Source: an uncultured bacterium (GTDB lineage Bacteria > Bacillota_I > Bacilli_A > RF39 > UBA660). Taken from it: a stretch of 8,759 nt of DNA. The notes under the pieces were generated by a model that had not been told where the DNA came from, made no database searches, and was given only the letters and a program-made list of their open reading frames with translations. The translations under genes were made by a program, and so were the position numbers. Positions within the stretch are counted from its first letter, which is position 1; each line of letters starts with the position of its first letter. Below, piece after piece: positions 1 through 6,738 of this stretch. The stretch lies in assembly GCA_905215635.1 (NCBI GenBank), contig CAJMQX010000024.1, positions 1 to 8,759 of the forward strand. The letters run 5' to 3'.

Positions 1-642
1 TTCAAAAACAGTATCAACAGATAATCCATATTTCATATCCAAATACATCTTTTTAAACTCATCTCCAAGAGGATAAGGAAGCTCCGCGCTAGCAGTCTGT
101 AATGCCTGAAGTGTACTCTTACCTGCCTTAAAACAATTATTCATAATAATTATTGCCCTAAGTAAATCATTCTCTATATTTCTAGTCTTTCTCTTATAAT
201 TCAAAAATAACAATATATCAAGTAAATAATATCCAATAAAATAATTAATAATATATCCAAATAAAGAGAAATAATTAGTAGTAAATATTTGTGATATAGT
301 AGTTAAAATAATAAATACTATCGATATAATAAACTTATTAGTAATAAAATCAACAGTCTGTATTCTATCTCTATCTTTATATTTAATATATCTTTCATAC
401 TTCTTACTTCTCTTAGTAAAATAATTACTCTTCTTAACAATTTTCCTAAATCTACCAACAAAAGATATATATCCACTAACAAATTTATCACTAAAAGATA
501 ATTCTTCTCTCTTAATAGGCTCCAAAGAATAATACTTAATTCTCGCCGCCTTCTTATCTCCTAGTACATTTCTAAATAAAATAATGATAATTATCAAAAG
601 TATAACAAGTAAAATACCCTGTAAAATAAACATTGTTTCCAT
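1..642 (-). CDS. tadB: TadB-like type II secretion system F family protein (3' part missing)
   Basis: This is the first 214 codons of an integral-membrane platform protein of a Tad pilus assembly system; the reading frame is open to the left edge of the window. Residues 5-21 form one hydrophobic helix. A Lys/Arg-rich stretch (about 66-94) follows, then two more hydrophobic segments (about 101-114 and 124-147). The start of a T2SSF/GspF domain comes next, with the typical text NNCFKAGKSTLQAL at about residues 167-180. This is the TadB/TadC family, which forms the inner-membrane base on which the CpaF ATPase acts. The chosen ATG has AAAGGGATGA about 6 bases upstream; an in-frame ATG three codons earlier overlaps that site and is less likely. 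It lies 20 bases after the cpaF stop and is surely in the same operon. TadC would be expected just outside the window. TadB is preferred over TadC because of position and N-terminal layout, but that choice is not certain. Confidence 0.85.
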   Translation of the reverse strand, partial: METMFILQGILLVILLIIIIILFRNVLGDKKAARIKYYSLEPIKREELSFSDKFVSGYISFVGRFRKIVKKSNYFTKRSKKYERYIKYKDRDRIQTVDFITNKFIISIVFIILTTISQIFTTNYFSLFGYIINYFIGYYLLDILLFLNYKRKTRNIENDLLRAIIIMNNCFKAGKSTLQALQTASAELPYPLGDEFKKMYLDMKYGLSVDTVFE

Positions 643-662
643 AATTATCATCCCTTTCTTCT

Positions 663-1985
663 TTAGTTAAAAATATCTTTAATATCTATACCTTTTCTTG
701 TAATTTTATCATAAACTCTAGGTTTTCTCTTATAAACACCAAACTCTCCCATTACACTTCCATCATTAGCCACTCCAACTTGCTTAAATGAAAATATCTC
801 TTTAAGAACAATCTCTCCATCTTTCATACCATCTATCTCACTAATAGAAGTAATCTTTCTTTTACCATCAGATAATCTATCTATTTGAACAATCAAATCA
901 ATAGCATTAGCAATATATCCTCTAACCGCAGACACTGGTATTTCCATCTCATTCATTAAAATCATTGTCTCAAGTCTATTAATTGTATCAATAGAATTAT
1001 TAGCATGTAATGTAGTAAGAGAGCCCTCATGACCAGTATTCATAGCCTGCATCATATCAAAAGCCTCTTTACCTCTTACTTCACCTACTATAATACGATC
1101 TGGTCTCATTCTAAGAGAGTTTCTAACCAAATCTCTAATAGTAACCTCTCCTTCACCCTCATAATTAATAAGCCTTGTTTCTAACGAAATAACATGTTTC
1201 TGATGAAGTTTAAGTTCTGCCGCATCCTCAATAGTAATAATTCTCTCATCTTCTCCTAGAAAACCAGATAATATATTAAGAAGTGTCGTTTTACCAGTAC
1301 CAGTACCACCAGATATAATAATATTAAGTTTAGCTTGAACAGCAGCCTCAAGAAATCTTGCCATATTAACAGTAAGAGAACCACCTCTTAATAAATCATC
1401 AATAGATTCTAATTTCTTATTAAACTTTCTTATCGTAAGAACAGGTCCTTTCAAACTAAGTGGTGGAATAACTGCATTAAGTCTTGAACCATCTCTAAGT
1501 CTAGCATCAACCATCGGATTAGCAGCATCAATAGTTCTACCAAGAGGTTGTACTATCCTCTGAATAGTTCTAATAATATGCTTATCATTAATAAACGATA
1601 CTGTTTCATCCTTAGCTATCTTACCATCTATTTCTACATATATCTCATTAGGAGCATTTACCATTATCTCAGTAATAGCATTATCTTGTAACAAAGGAGT
1701 AATAGGACCATATCCCATTATTTCATTCTGAATTAAATTAAAAATATGTCCTCTCTCTAAAGTACCCAAATCATATCCACTTAAAGTATTATCAATCTCA
1801 TTATTAATATAATCCTCAAGTAAACCATCATCAGGAATATTCTCTTCAATTAAGTTCTGAACTATCTTCGTTCTAAGACTATCAAGTAGTCCCTTATCAC
1901 CAAATATATCATAATCTTTTAAACCATTTTTAGGAGTTTCTTTAGGCTTAACATCAAAAGCCTCAGTTAATGTCTTCTTAGCCAT
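663..1985 (-). CDS. cpaF: CpaF/TadA-type Tad pilus assembly ATPase
   Basis: This is a 440-residue secretion-superfamily ATPase (VirB11/PulE type) that powers assembly of Tad/Flp pili from the cytoplasmic face of the membrane. Visible motifs are an N-terminal helical region (about 30-110), an Arg-rich catalytic segment [16 protein letters not shown] (160-175), Walker [10 protein letters not shown] (226-234), an acidic ED pair at 253-254, the Walker B region [12 protein letters not shown] (294-305) and the His-box text LTTLHANN (323-330). Length and all motifs are normal, so it should be active. The ATG at 1985 was chosen because AAGGAGG sits 9 bases upstream. An in-frame ATG at 2018 would overlap the upstream gene by about 30 bases and has no comparable site. 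That AAGGAGG lies within the last codons of the preceding ATPase gene, one base separates the upstream stop from this start, and translation of the two is probably coupled. Confidence 0.96.
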   Translation of the reverse strand: MAKKTLTEAFDVKPKETPKNGLKDYDIFGDKGLLDSLRTKIVQNLIEENIPDDGLLEDYINNEIDNTLSGYDLGTLERGHIFNLIQNEIMGYGPITPLLQDNAITEIMVNAPNEIYVEIDGKIAKDETVSFINDKHIIRTIQRIVQPLGRTIDAANPMVDARLRDGSRLNAVIPPLSLKGPVLTIRKFNKKLESIDDLLRGGSLTVNMARFLEAAVQAKLNIIISGGTGTGKTTLLNILSGFLGEDERIITIEDAAELKLHQKHVISLETRLINYEGEGEVTIRDLVRNSLRMRPDRIIVGEVRGKEAFDMMQAMNTGHEGSLTTLHANNSIDTINRLETMILMNEMEIPVSAVRGYIANAIDLIVQIDRLSDGKRKITSISEIDGMKDGEIVLKEIFSFKQVGVANDGSVMGEFGVYKRKPRVYDKITRKGIDIKDIFN

Positions 1986-1986
1986 C

Positions 1987-2754
1987 TTACTTTCCCTCCT
2001 TAATATGTCTATCATCAATCAAATCAAGTGCCATTTTCTTCATATTAGCAACATCTTTAGAATGAAAAGTATTAATCTTCTTATTCAAAGTAAGTATCTC
2101 ACCACTCATAACATACTTATCAATATTCTTTATATAATAATTACTAGATATAGTATAATCAATATTACTATCTATCGTAGCTCTAATATCATACATACTC
2201 ATATAATCCCTACCAGTATCTCTAGAACTATTTAAACAAATTAAATAATTCTTCTTATCAGTATCAATAAAGACACTAAGTAAACTCTTCATATTCTTTA
2301 AATCTACTAAATCATTAGTAACAATAAATAAAGACATATAAGAATAATCAAGAATAGTCAAATTAATATCATTAAGTACATGAGAAGTATCCACAAGTAC
2401 TACATCATATTCCTTTTTAGCAGCATCAAATATAAGAGGAATATACCTACTATCAACTTTCATTGCCTCTCTAGGGTCTCTAGGAGCAGCTAATACATCA
2501 ATATTAGAATTATAAGAAGTAACATACTTACTAAGTTCCGTAAATCTATTATTAGCCATACTATCCACTAACATAAATATATCCTTAGTATTCTTAATAT
2601 CAAGAGATATCGCTATACCACCAGAAAACAAATCCATATCAATAATTAATACTCTTTTACCAAGTTCACAATAAATACCCGCTAGATTAAGAAGTATTGT
2701 TGTCTTACCAACACCACCCTTTACTGAAGATACACTTATTATTTTACCATTCAT
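1987..2754 (-). CDS. cpaE: CpaE/TadZ-like ParA/MinD-family ATPase, short form
   Basis: This is a 255-residue P-loop ATPase of the ParA/MinD class. In Tad systems such proteins (CpaE/TadZ) place the pilus machine at a particular site in the cell. Residues 11-19 give the deviant Walker A VKGGVGKTT with both signature lysines (12 and 17). VLIIDMD (35-41) is the Walker A' strand, APRDPREAM (90-98) is typical of CpaE-like proteins, and VVLVDTS (118-124) is the Walker B strand. Canonical CpaE proteins are near 400 residues with a receiver-like N-terminal domain; here the P-loop begins at residue 11, so that localisation domain is absent. The C-terminal third is Lys- and Asn-rich and less recognisable. 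The gene starts 4 bases after the upstream TadE-like stop and ends 1 base before cpaF. A chromosome-partition ParA is the alternative, but operon context makes the pilus role much more likely. Confidence 0.88.
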   Translation of the reverse strand: MNGKIISVSSVKGGVGKTTILLNLAGIYCELGKRVLIIDMDLFSGGIAISLDIKNTKDIFMLVDSMANNRFTELSKYVTSYNSNIDVLAAPRDPREAMKVDSRYIPLIFDAAKKEYDVVLVDTSHVLNDINLTILDYSYMSLFIVTNDLVDLKNMKSLLSVFIDTDKKNYLICLNSSRDTGRDYMSMYDIRATIDSNIDYTISSNYYIKNIDKYVMSGEILTLNKKINTFHSKDVANMKKMALDLIDDRHIKEGK

Positions 2755-2758
2755 AGTA

Positions 2759-3148
2759 TCAACCTACCTTCTCTATTCTTTTATTACCATTATCCATATA
2801 ACCAGTATATTCACTTTTAGCCTCAATTAAATCAAAATTAAATACTTTACCAAAAGTTCCCTTTATAGTTTTAGTAAGAGTTACATTAACCTTACCATTA
2901 TCTATAAGTACAGATACACTACTAAGATTATTAGTATTTTTATCTATCAAATCAATTAAATCATTCTCATCAACTTTATCCATATTATCAAGAGCATAGT
3001 CTATTACCATATAACTAACATTAGAAAGTTTATTCTTTTCATACATAGCATTACCAATATCATATACAAGTACAAACATAAGTAATATAATTGGCATAAT
3101 AACTACGAATAGGACTAAACTTTGACCCTTATTATTAAGTGTTAGCAT
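2759..3148 (-). CDS. TadE-like pseudopilin lacking the conserved Glu
   Basis: This is a 129-residue small membrane protein with a pseudopilin-type N-terminus: NNKGQSLVLFVVIMP at residues 5-19, a hydrophobic helix over about 11-29, then YDIGNAMYEKNKL. This pattern is the TadE/TadF family, minor pilins of Tad pili that are normally cut by a prepilin peptidase after the Gly of the KGQ motif. In the usual form, Glu follows at the fifth position after the cut (KGQxxVEF). Here that residue is Leu (KGQSLVLF), so processing or assembly behaviour may differ. The remainder is a soluble extracytoplasmic domain with no other recognised motif. The ATG overlaps the end of the upstream TadE gene by 14 bases and has a modest AAAGGG site about 9 bases upstream. 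The gene ends in TGA. It could serve the TadF role, but the family alone does not decide that. Confidence 0.82.
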   Translation of the reverse strand: MLTLNNKGQSLVLFVVIMPIILLMFVLVYDIGNAMYEKNKLSNVSYMVIDYALDNMDKVDENDLIDLIDKNTNNLSSVSVLIDNGKVNVTLTKTIKGTFGKVFNFDLIEAKSEYTGYMDNGNKRIEKVG

Positions 3149-3473
3149 TAGGTATTACCCTTTCTACAGTAATCTTATATGGATTACCAAGTATCAAATT
3201 AAGTCCTGGAGTTATAACTTTAACATTCTCAGTAATAGTTATATTAGTATATTGATTATCCTCTTTCATAGTTATATCTAAATCAGTATATTTCTTATTA
3301 ATATCCTCTATAGTAGTACCATTCTTAACAAGTGAAACAATATCCATACTATCATTTTCTAGTTCATTTTTTTTACTTAAAATAGTACCAAAATCAACAA
3401 TAGCAAACAATATCAATATAAATACTGGTAATATCAAAACAAATTCTACTAAAGCTTGACCCTTTCTATTCAT
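3135..3473 (-). CDS. tadE: TadE-like pseudopilin (canonical motif)
   Basis: This is a 112-residue protein beginning MNRKGQALVEFVLILPVF, a textbook TadE-type prepilin N-terminus: basic residues, Gly at 5 as the likely peptidase cut, Glu at the fifth position after it, then a hydrophobic helix to about residue 28 and DFGTILSKKNEL. The roughly 80-residue exported domain is short for TadE, which is commonly 150 or more residues. It is the first gene of the Tad operon: GGGAG lies 9 bases upstream of the ATG and the extended -10 promoter lies about 28 bases upstream. Its 3' end overlaps the second pseudopilin gene by 14 bases. Because no Flp pilin gene is seen here, this protein could be a minor pilin or, less likely, the main fibre subunit. 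Processing would require a TadV/CpaA-type peptidase encoded elsewhere. Confidence 0.87.
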   Translation of the reverse strand: MNRKGQALVEFVLILPVFILILFAIVDFGTILSKKNELENDSMDIVSLVKNGTTIEDINKKYTDLDITMKEDNQYTNITITENVKVITPGLNLILGNPYKITVERVIPNANT

Positions 3474-3500
3474 ATAGACACTCTCCCTATTATCTATTTC

Positions 3501-3509
3501 ATTATAGCA
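3501..3509 (-). promoter_or_regulatory. Extended -10 promoter of the Tad operon
   Basis: On the minus strand the sequence reads TGCTATAAT, a perfect -10 with the upstream TG of an extended -10. At spacings of 16-18 the -35 region is only T/C-rich (TTTCTT-like) and falls inside the terminator of the preceding gene, so the extended -10 probably carries recognition. The inferred start of transcription is near 3494, giving a leader of about 20 bases before the first TadE gene. Assignment is from consensus match and position only. Confidence 0.7.
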
Positions 3510-3510
3510 A

Positions 3511-3546
3511 AAAAAAGAAAAAAAAGAAAGATATTTCTTTCTTTTT
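3511..3546 (-). terminator. Intrinsic terminator of the surface-protein gene
   Basis: Read on the minus strand, a 10-bp perfect stem is formed by 3546-3537 and 3530-3521 around a 6-base loop, followed by the T-rich run TTTCTTTTTT. It begins 7 bases after the stop codon of the surface-protein gene. The stem is nearly all A-T pairs (only two G-C pairs), so it may be leaky. The T-run runs straight into the Tad operon promoter. Confidence 0.65.
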
Positions 3547-3552
3547 CTTTAT

Positions 3553-5760
3553 TTATTTCTTACTATTATTTTTTGTATTATTTTTCTTATTTTCAGGTTT
3601 AACAGTAGGAGTAGCATCATCATCTTTTTTAAAGATAAGATATAGAAGTCCTAATACTACAAGTACTATAAGTATTATAATAACAACCTTTTCAGCAGTG
3701 CTACCAGATTCTTCTTCTTCAGTTAAAGTAGTAGTAGCAGTATTCTTTCTATTTACAATTAACTTGTACTCTCTAACATCACCATTTTCTGCTTTAACAG
3801 AAATAATAACAGTATTTTTACCAGTTTTAAAGTTTTCATTACCAGTAATTTCCACTCTAGATCTAGAGTCTTCTGCAATAGCAGTAATATCTAAAGATTT
3901 AACATCATTCTTAACACTTAATTCATACACTAAAGTATCTCTATCAAATTTAATTTCATAACCCTTAGCCTCAAGTGTTTTTAAATAATTATTTGAAGAA
4001 TAATAGTATACTACTGGTGTAGGAACTACTGGTGGTTTTTCTTTTATTATATATACAGTATAAACCTTAGTACTACCATCTTCAGCAGTTACAGTTATAA
4101 TCGCGGTAGTCTTATCTTCAGTAAGTTCATATTTAAATAAACCATCCACTGTTGATAAAGTATCCTCTAAAGAACCAGATAATATAACTTCTTTAGTACC
4201 ATATGGAACAGTTAAAGTATATACAGTAACATCTTTATCAAATGAAGTATCAAATGTACCAACACTAGCATTTAGTGAATATAAATTATTAATTGAACTC
4301 TTTCTAGTAATATTAACACTAGTACTAACTTCTTCAAATTCATTAATAATCATATCATTAGCAACACTACCATTTAAAGTAACTGTACCTTCACCATCAT
4401 TAATAGCCATAAATTCAAATGTTATAACAGTAGTACCATTTGTAAGCTCAGTACCTGCTCCTACAAATCTACCATCTTCATTATAAGTACCAATTAAATT
4501 CTCATTAAATAGTACATTCATTAGTTTAAGATTATCACTATAAGTAACTAAACCATCAATACCATTGATATAGTCTTCTAAATCTGTAGAATTAACAACT
4601 AGACTAACTTTGAAAGTATCGCCAACATATAATTCATCAGTATCACTACCAAATACTAGATTTAAATCAGTATTTTCTCTTTCTTTTTCAGAATGATTTA
4701 AATATCCATTAATAGTCATAATATCTTCAATAGTAATAGTTCCAAATGGATCTTCCTCATATTCATCTTTTCCTTCAGTCTCATGACTAGTAAGATATAA
4801 GTCCATTGTAGGAATCATTTCACCATTAAGGTATCCTTCCATTGTAGGTATCATATCATCAGCACTAAAAATACTATCATCAGTAATATCTCCCATTACA
4901 TATACTTTATAAATTGCTTCACTTAAACCTTTAGTAAATTTTAAAGTATATCCATTCTTAATAAGAGTTTCACTAACTGGAGTATCCTCGCCGGAAATAT
5001 CTCCCTCTACGGGTGTTTCTCCATTGTTAGAAATTTCTCCTTCTACAGGTGTTTCTTCTTCTAATGTAACAAGATTATTATCTCTATCAAACACTTCAAG
5101 TTTAATACCATTATTTTCATTTAATAAACTATATAAGTATTCCATAGTAGGAACAGTAGGTAATAAAGGCAATTCCTTAGCATTAACTATAAAGTTACCA
5201 TTTTCAAATACATATTCCTCGTAAAGAGCATTTAAAGCCTCATCAAAGCTATTACCTTCTACTTCATAAGTAATTTTAGCCTTATATTCTAAAGTTAAAG
5301 CTTCGGTTTCAGTCTCTTCACTAACCTCAGTAATAACAATCTTATCAGTATATTCTATAATAGTATTATATGAATTAGTTAAGTCTATCTCACTACCCTC
5401 TGTAGTAGCATTCTTAAGTTCCTCGCCAGTCATAACAACACTATCATTATCATTTACTTTGACACTATAACTCTTAGTATCATCTATTTTATCGCCAGAT
5501 ATAGTTAATATCTGTCTATATTTACCAGCGGTAACGTTATATTCAAATACACCATCATTTTCAGTTTCATCTATTATAGAATCATCAAATGTATTCATTA
5601 AATATCCATTAACCACTAGTTCTTTAGTTTCATCTTTAATTTCAGTATCATTACCAGTTATCTCATCTGCTAAAACTTTAGTAACTGAAGATAATTGTGA
5701 AAATATTAAAGTTAAAACTAAAAATATCTTAGTCATTTTCATTAATTTCTTTTTCATCAT
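3553..5760 (-). CDS. Secreted, membrane-anchored surface protein with dockerin-, cohesin- and cadherin-like domains
   Basis: This protein of about 735 residues has a Lys/Met-rich N-terminus and hydrophobic core (12-22), forming a signal peptide with likely cleavage after VLA (about 31). Residues 32-200 are unrecognised, acidic and Thr-rich. A short repeat ETPVEG[E/D]IS occurs twice at about 236-256. A dockerin-like pair follows. Its first loop (D291-D302, GDITDDSIFSADD) fits the calcium pattern D-x-T-x-D-x3-S-x2-D; the second (about 335-346, ending TITIEDI) is degenerate. Residues about 365-484 resemble a cohesin beta-sandwich. About 491-573 and 590-671 are two cadherin-like domains, each ending in a VTAEDGSTKVYTVYI-type strand. 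A helix at 691-710 and a Lys/Asn-rich tail anchor it, with no LPXTG motif. The protein has no Cys or Trp. AGAAAGG lies 6 bases before this ATG; an ATG two codons earlier touches the ribosome site, and one codon later also fits. Its role is inferred as adhesin or scaffold. It sits just upstream of the Tad operon in the same direction but has its own promoter and terminator. Confidence 0.85.
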   Translation of the reverse strand: MMKKKLMKMTKIFLVLTLIFSQLSSVTKVLADEITGNDTEIKDETKELVVNGYLMNTFDDSIIDETENDGVFEYNVTAGKYRQILTISGDKIDDTKSYSVKVNDNDSVVMTGEELKNATTEGSEIDLTNSYNTIIEYTDKIVITEVSEETETEALTLEYKAKITYEVEGNSFDEALNALYEEYVFENGNFIVNAKELPLLPTVPTMEYLYSLLNENNGIKLEVFDRDNNLVTLEEETPVEGEISNNGETPVEGDISGEDTPVSETLIKNGYTLKFTKGLSEAIYKVYVMGDITDDSIFSADDMIPTMEGYLNGEMIPTMDLYLTSHETEGKDEYEEDPFGTITIEDIMTINGYLNHSEKERENTDLNLVFGSDTDELYVGDTFKVSLVVNSTDLEDYINGIDGLVTYSDNLKLMNVLFNENLIGTYNEDGRFVGAGTELTNGTTVITFEFMAINDGEGTVTLNGSVANDMIINEFEEVSTSVNITRKSSINNLYSLNASVGTFDTSFDKDVTVYTLTVPYGTKEVILSGSLEDTLSTVDGLFKYELTEDKTTAIITVTAEDGSTKVYTVYIIKEKPPVVPTPVVYYYSSNNYLKTLEAKGYEIKFDRDTLVYELSVKNDVKSLDITAIAEDSRSRVEITGNENFKTGKNTVIISVKAENGDVREYKLIVNRKNTATTTLTEEEESGSTAEKVVIIILIVLVVLGLLYLIFKKDDDATPTVKPENKKNNTKNNSKK
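4975..5055 (-). repeat. In-gene 12-residue repeat (ETPVEG-type linker)
   Basis: Within the surface-protein gene two adjacent units of 36 bases encode ETPVEGEISNNG and ETPVEGDISGED, followed by a partial third unit TPVSE. The acidic, Pro/Thr-containing composition suits a flexible linker between the N-terminal region and the dockerin-like part. Such units can gain or lose copies. Confidence 0.6.
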
Positions 5761-5832
5761 ATTCATCCTTTCTTGTTTTATTTTATATAATTATTTTGTA
5801 AAATTGTAATGAAATTTCCCCCTTAATAAACA

Positions 5833-5868
5833 CCTCCTAATTTAATGATAGCTTTCCCTTTCTATCAT
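5833..5868 (-). promoter_or_regulatory. 5' leader hairpin with an unassigned AGGAGG site
   Basis: The untranslated leader of the surface-protein gene is about 110 bases. It begins with a 7-bp perfect hairpin (5868-5862 with 5851-5845; ATGATAG/CTATCAT) closing a purine-only loop AAAGGGAAAG. Five bases later comes a perfect AGGAGG (5838-5833). No ATG, GTG or TTG follows it at usable distance; the gene's own start is about 70 bases on and has its own AGAAAGG. I cannot match this to a known riboswitch class. Confidence 0.5.
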
Positions 5869-5878
5869 CATCATATCA

Positions 5879-5907
5879 AGTATAGCACACATTTCGACAT
5901 TTTTTAA
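5879..5907 (-). promoter_or_regulatory. Promoter of the surface-protein gene
   Basis: The minus strand shows TGCTATACT (5887-5879), an extended -10, with a weak TTAAAA -35 (5907-5902) at a 17-base spacer. The expected start of transcription is near 5872, leaving a leader of about 110 bases. Tandem 11-bp repeats lie 4 bases upstream of the -35, a suitable place for an activator. Confidence 0.6.
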
Positions 5908-5911
5908 CTAC

Positions 5912-5933
5912 TTTACACTTTTTTTACACTTTT
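5912..5933. repeat. Two tandem perfect 11-bp repeats between divergent promoters
   Basis: The plus strand reads TTTACACTTTT twice without mismatch or gap, so TTTACA recurs with an 11-bp period, one helical turn. This spacing is typical of OmpR-family response-regulator sites (for example the PhoP box TTNACA-N5-TTNACA). The repeats lie 4 bp upstream of the surface-protein -35 and 36 bp upstream of the rpsD -35. The regulator is unknown, and the element reads in the orientation opposite to the surface-protein gene. Confidence 0.5.
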
Positions 5934-5969
5934 TGATATCAAATTATAAACAAAACTAGCAAGTTTTCC

Positions 5970-5998
5970 TTGACTTACCATATCATTAATTATATAAT
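5970..5998 (+). promoter_or_regulatory. rpsD promoter
   Basis: TTGACT (5970-5975) and TATAAT (5993-5998) are separated by exactly 17 bases, a near-consensus housekeeping promoter. The expected start of transcription is near 6005, giving a leader of about 128 bases. A short palindrome AAAACT-AGCA-AGTTTT (5952-5967) ends 2 bases before the -35. Confidence 0.88.
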
Positions 5999-6004
5999 AT
6001 TATT

Positions 6005-6132
6005 GCTTAGCAGCGGATACTATCTATTTTAGTAACGTGTCATTTATAAGTAACTAAGGCTGCATAGCGAAAGTATGCTAAAGACACCCTATTAAAATAT
6101 AGTATGCCTTCTAAGAGAAGGAGGAAAGAAAA
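6005..6132 (+). promoter_or_regulatory. rpsD leader RNA, probable S4 autoregulatory element
   Basis: The leader has interlocking helices that fit the Firmicute S4 mRNA leader, in which excess S4 binds a pseudoknotted structure on its own message. CTTAG (6006-6010) can pair with CTAAG (6054-6058). CAGC (6011-6014) can pair with GCTG (6059-6062), crossing the first helix. GTGTC (6037-6041) pairs with GACAC (6083-6087). GCATA (6062-6066) pairs with TATGC (6074-6078), capped by a C-GAAA-G tetraloop. A final 5-bp hairpin CCTTC/GAAGG (6107-6111 with 6117-6121) covers half of the AAGGAGG ribosome site (6118-6124). The pairings are seen by eye; the family match is from knowledge of rpsD leaders and position. 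Confidence 0.75.
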
Positions 6133-6738
6133 ATGGCTAGATATACAGGCCCAAATAACAAACAAGCAAGAAGAGTATCATTCTCAATACTTGAAAATGG
6201 TAAAGATATTGCAAAAAGACCTTATGGTCCAGGACAACATGGTAAAGACAAAAAAAGAAAACCTTCTAACTATGCTATTCAATTAAATGAAAAACAAAAA
6301 GTTAGATTTATGTATGGTATTTCTGAAAAACAATTCAAAAAATTAGTAAATGACTCTGCAAAAATGAAAGGTGTTCATGGTGAAAACTTACTTATCTTAC
6401 TAGAAAGTAGATTAGATAACCTAGTTTATAGAGCTGGATTTGCTACTACTAGAAGAGGAGCAAGACAATTAGTTAACCATGGTCATATCACTGTAAATGG
6501 TAAGAAAGTTGATATTCCATCTTACAGAGTTAAACCAGGAGATGTTATTGCTATAAAAGAAAATTCTGCAGATCACAAAGGAATTGAAATAGCATTAGCT
6601 AATAAGATTAAAAGAGTTGACTTTATTAATTATGATGAAGCAAAAAGAACTGCTACATATGTTAGATATCCTGAAAGAAGCGAATTAAACGCTGAAATCA
6701 ATGAATCACTAATTGTAGAATTCTATAGTAGAGTATAG
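6133..6738 (+). CDS. rpsD: 30S ribosomal protein S4 (uS4)
   Basis: This is a 201-residue primary 16S rRNA-binding protein that nucleates assembly of the small-subunit body and helps form the mRNA entry channel. It begins MARYTGP and contains KRPYGPGQHG (28-37), LNEKQKVRFMYG (51-62) and the S4 RNA-binding domain from about residue 91 (ESRLDNLVYRAGFATTRRGARQLVNHGHITVNG). It ends EFYSRV. It has no cysteines, so it is the zinc-free form. The length is normal. AAGGAGG lies 8 bases before the ATG. It is a single-gene unit with its own promoter, regulatory leader and terminator, as is usual for rpsD in Bacillota. Confidence 0.99.
   Translation: MARYTGPNNKQARRVSFSILENGKDIAKRPYGPGQHGKDKKRKPSNYAIQLNEKQKVRFMYGISEKQFKKLVNDSAKMKGVHGENLLILLESRLDNLVYRAGFATTRRGARQLVNHGHITVNGKKVDIPSYRVKPGDVIAIKENSADHKGIEIALANKIKRVDFINYDEAKRTATYVRYPERSELNAEINESLIVEFYSRV

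Noticed and set aside
1986..2018. Alternative cpaF start at 2018
   Set aside because: It would overlap the upstream gene by about 30 bases, whereas the ATG at 1985 has a perfect AAGGAGG 9 bases upstream and gives the typical N-terminus.
2005..2235. 76-codon plus-strand frame opposite the CpaE-like gene
   Set aside because: It is Ile/Asn/Thr-rich antisense text with no ribosome site and no domain.
2759..2761. TGA stop read as Trp (Mycoplasma code)
   Set aside because: All six Trp codons seen are TGG and no long gene contains in-frame TGA; reading through would add only a few codons before TAA.
3698..5224. Plus-strand open frames at 3698-3961 and 5024-5224
   Set aside because: They are antisense to the surface-protein gene, have no ribosome site and show Ser/Leu/Thr-rich composition expected from the reverse of a Glu/Asp/Thr-rich gene.
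6104..6286. 60-codon plus-strand frame overlapping the start of rpsD
   Set aside because: It runs through the rpsD ribosome site and coding sequence in another frame; its text is the Lys-rich shadow of S4.
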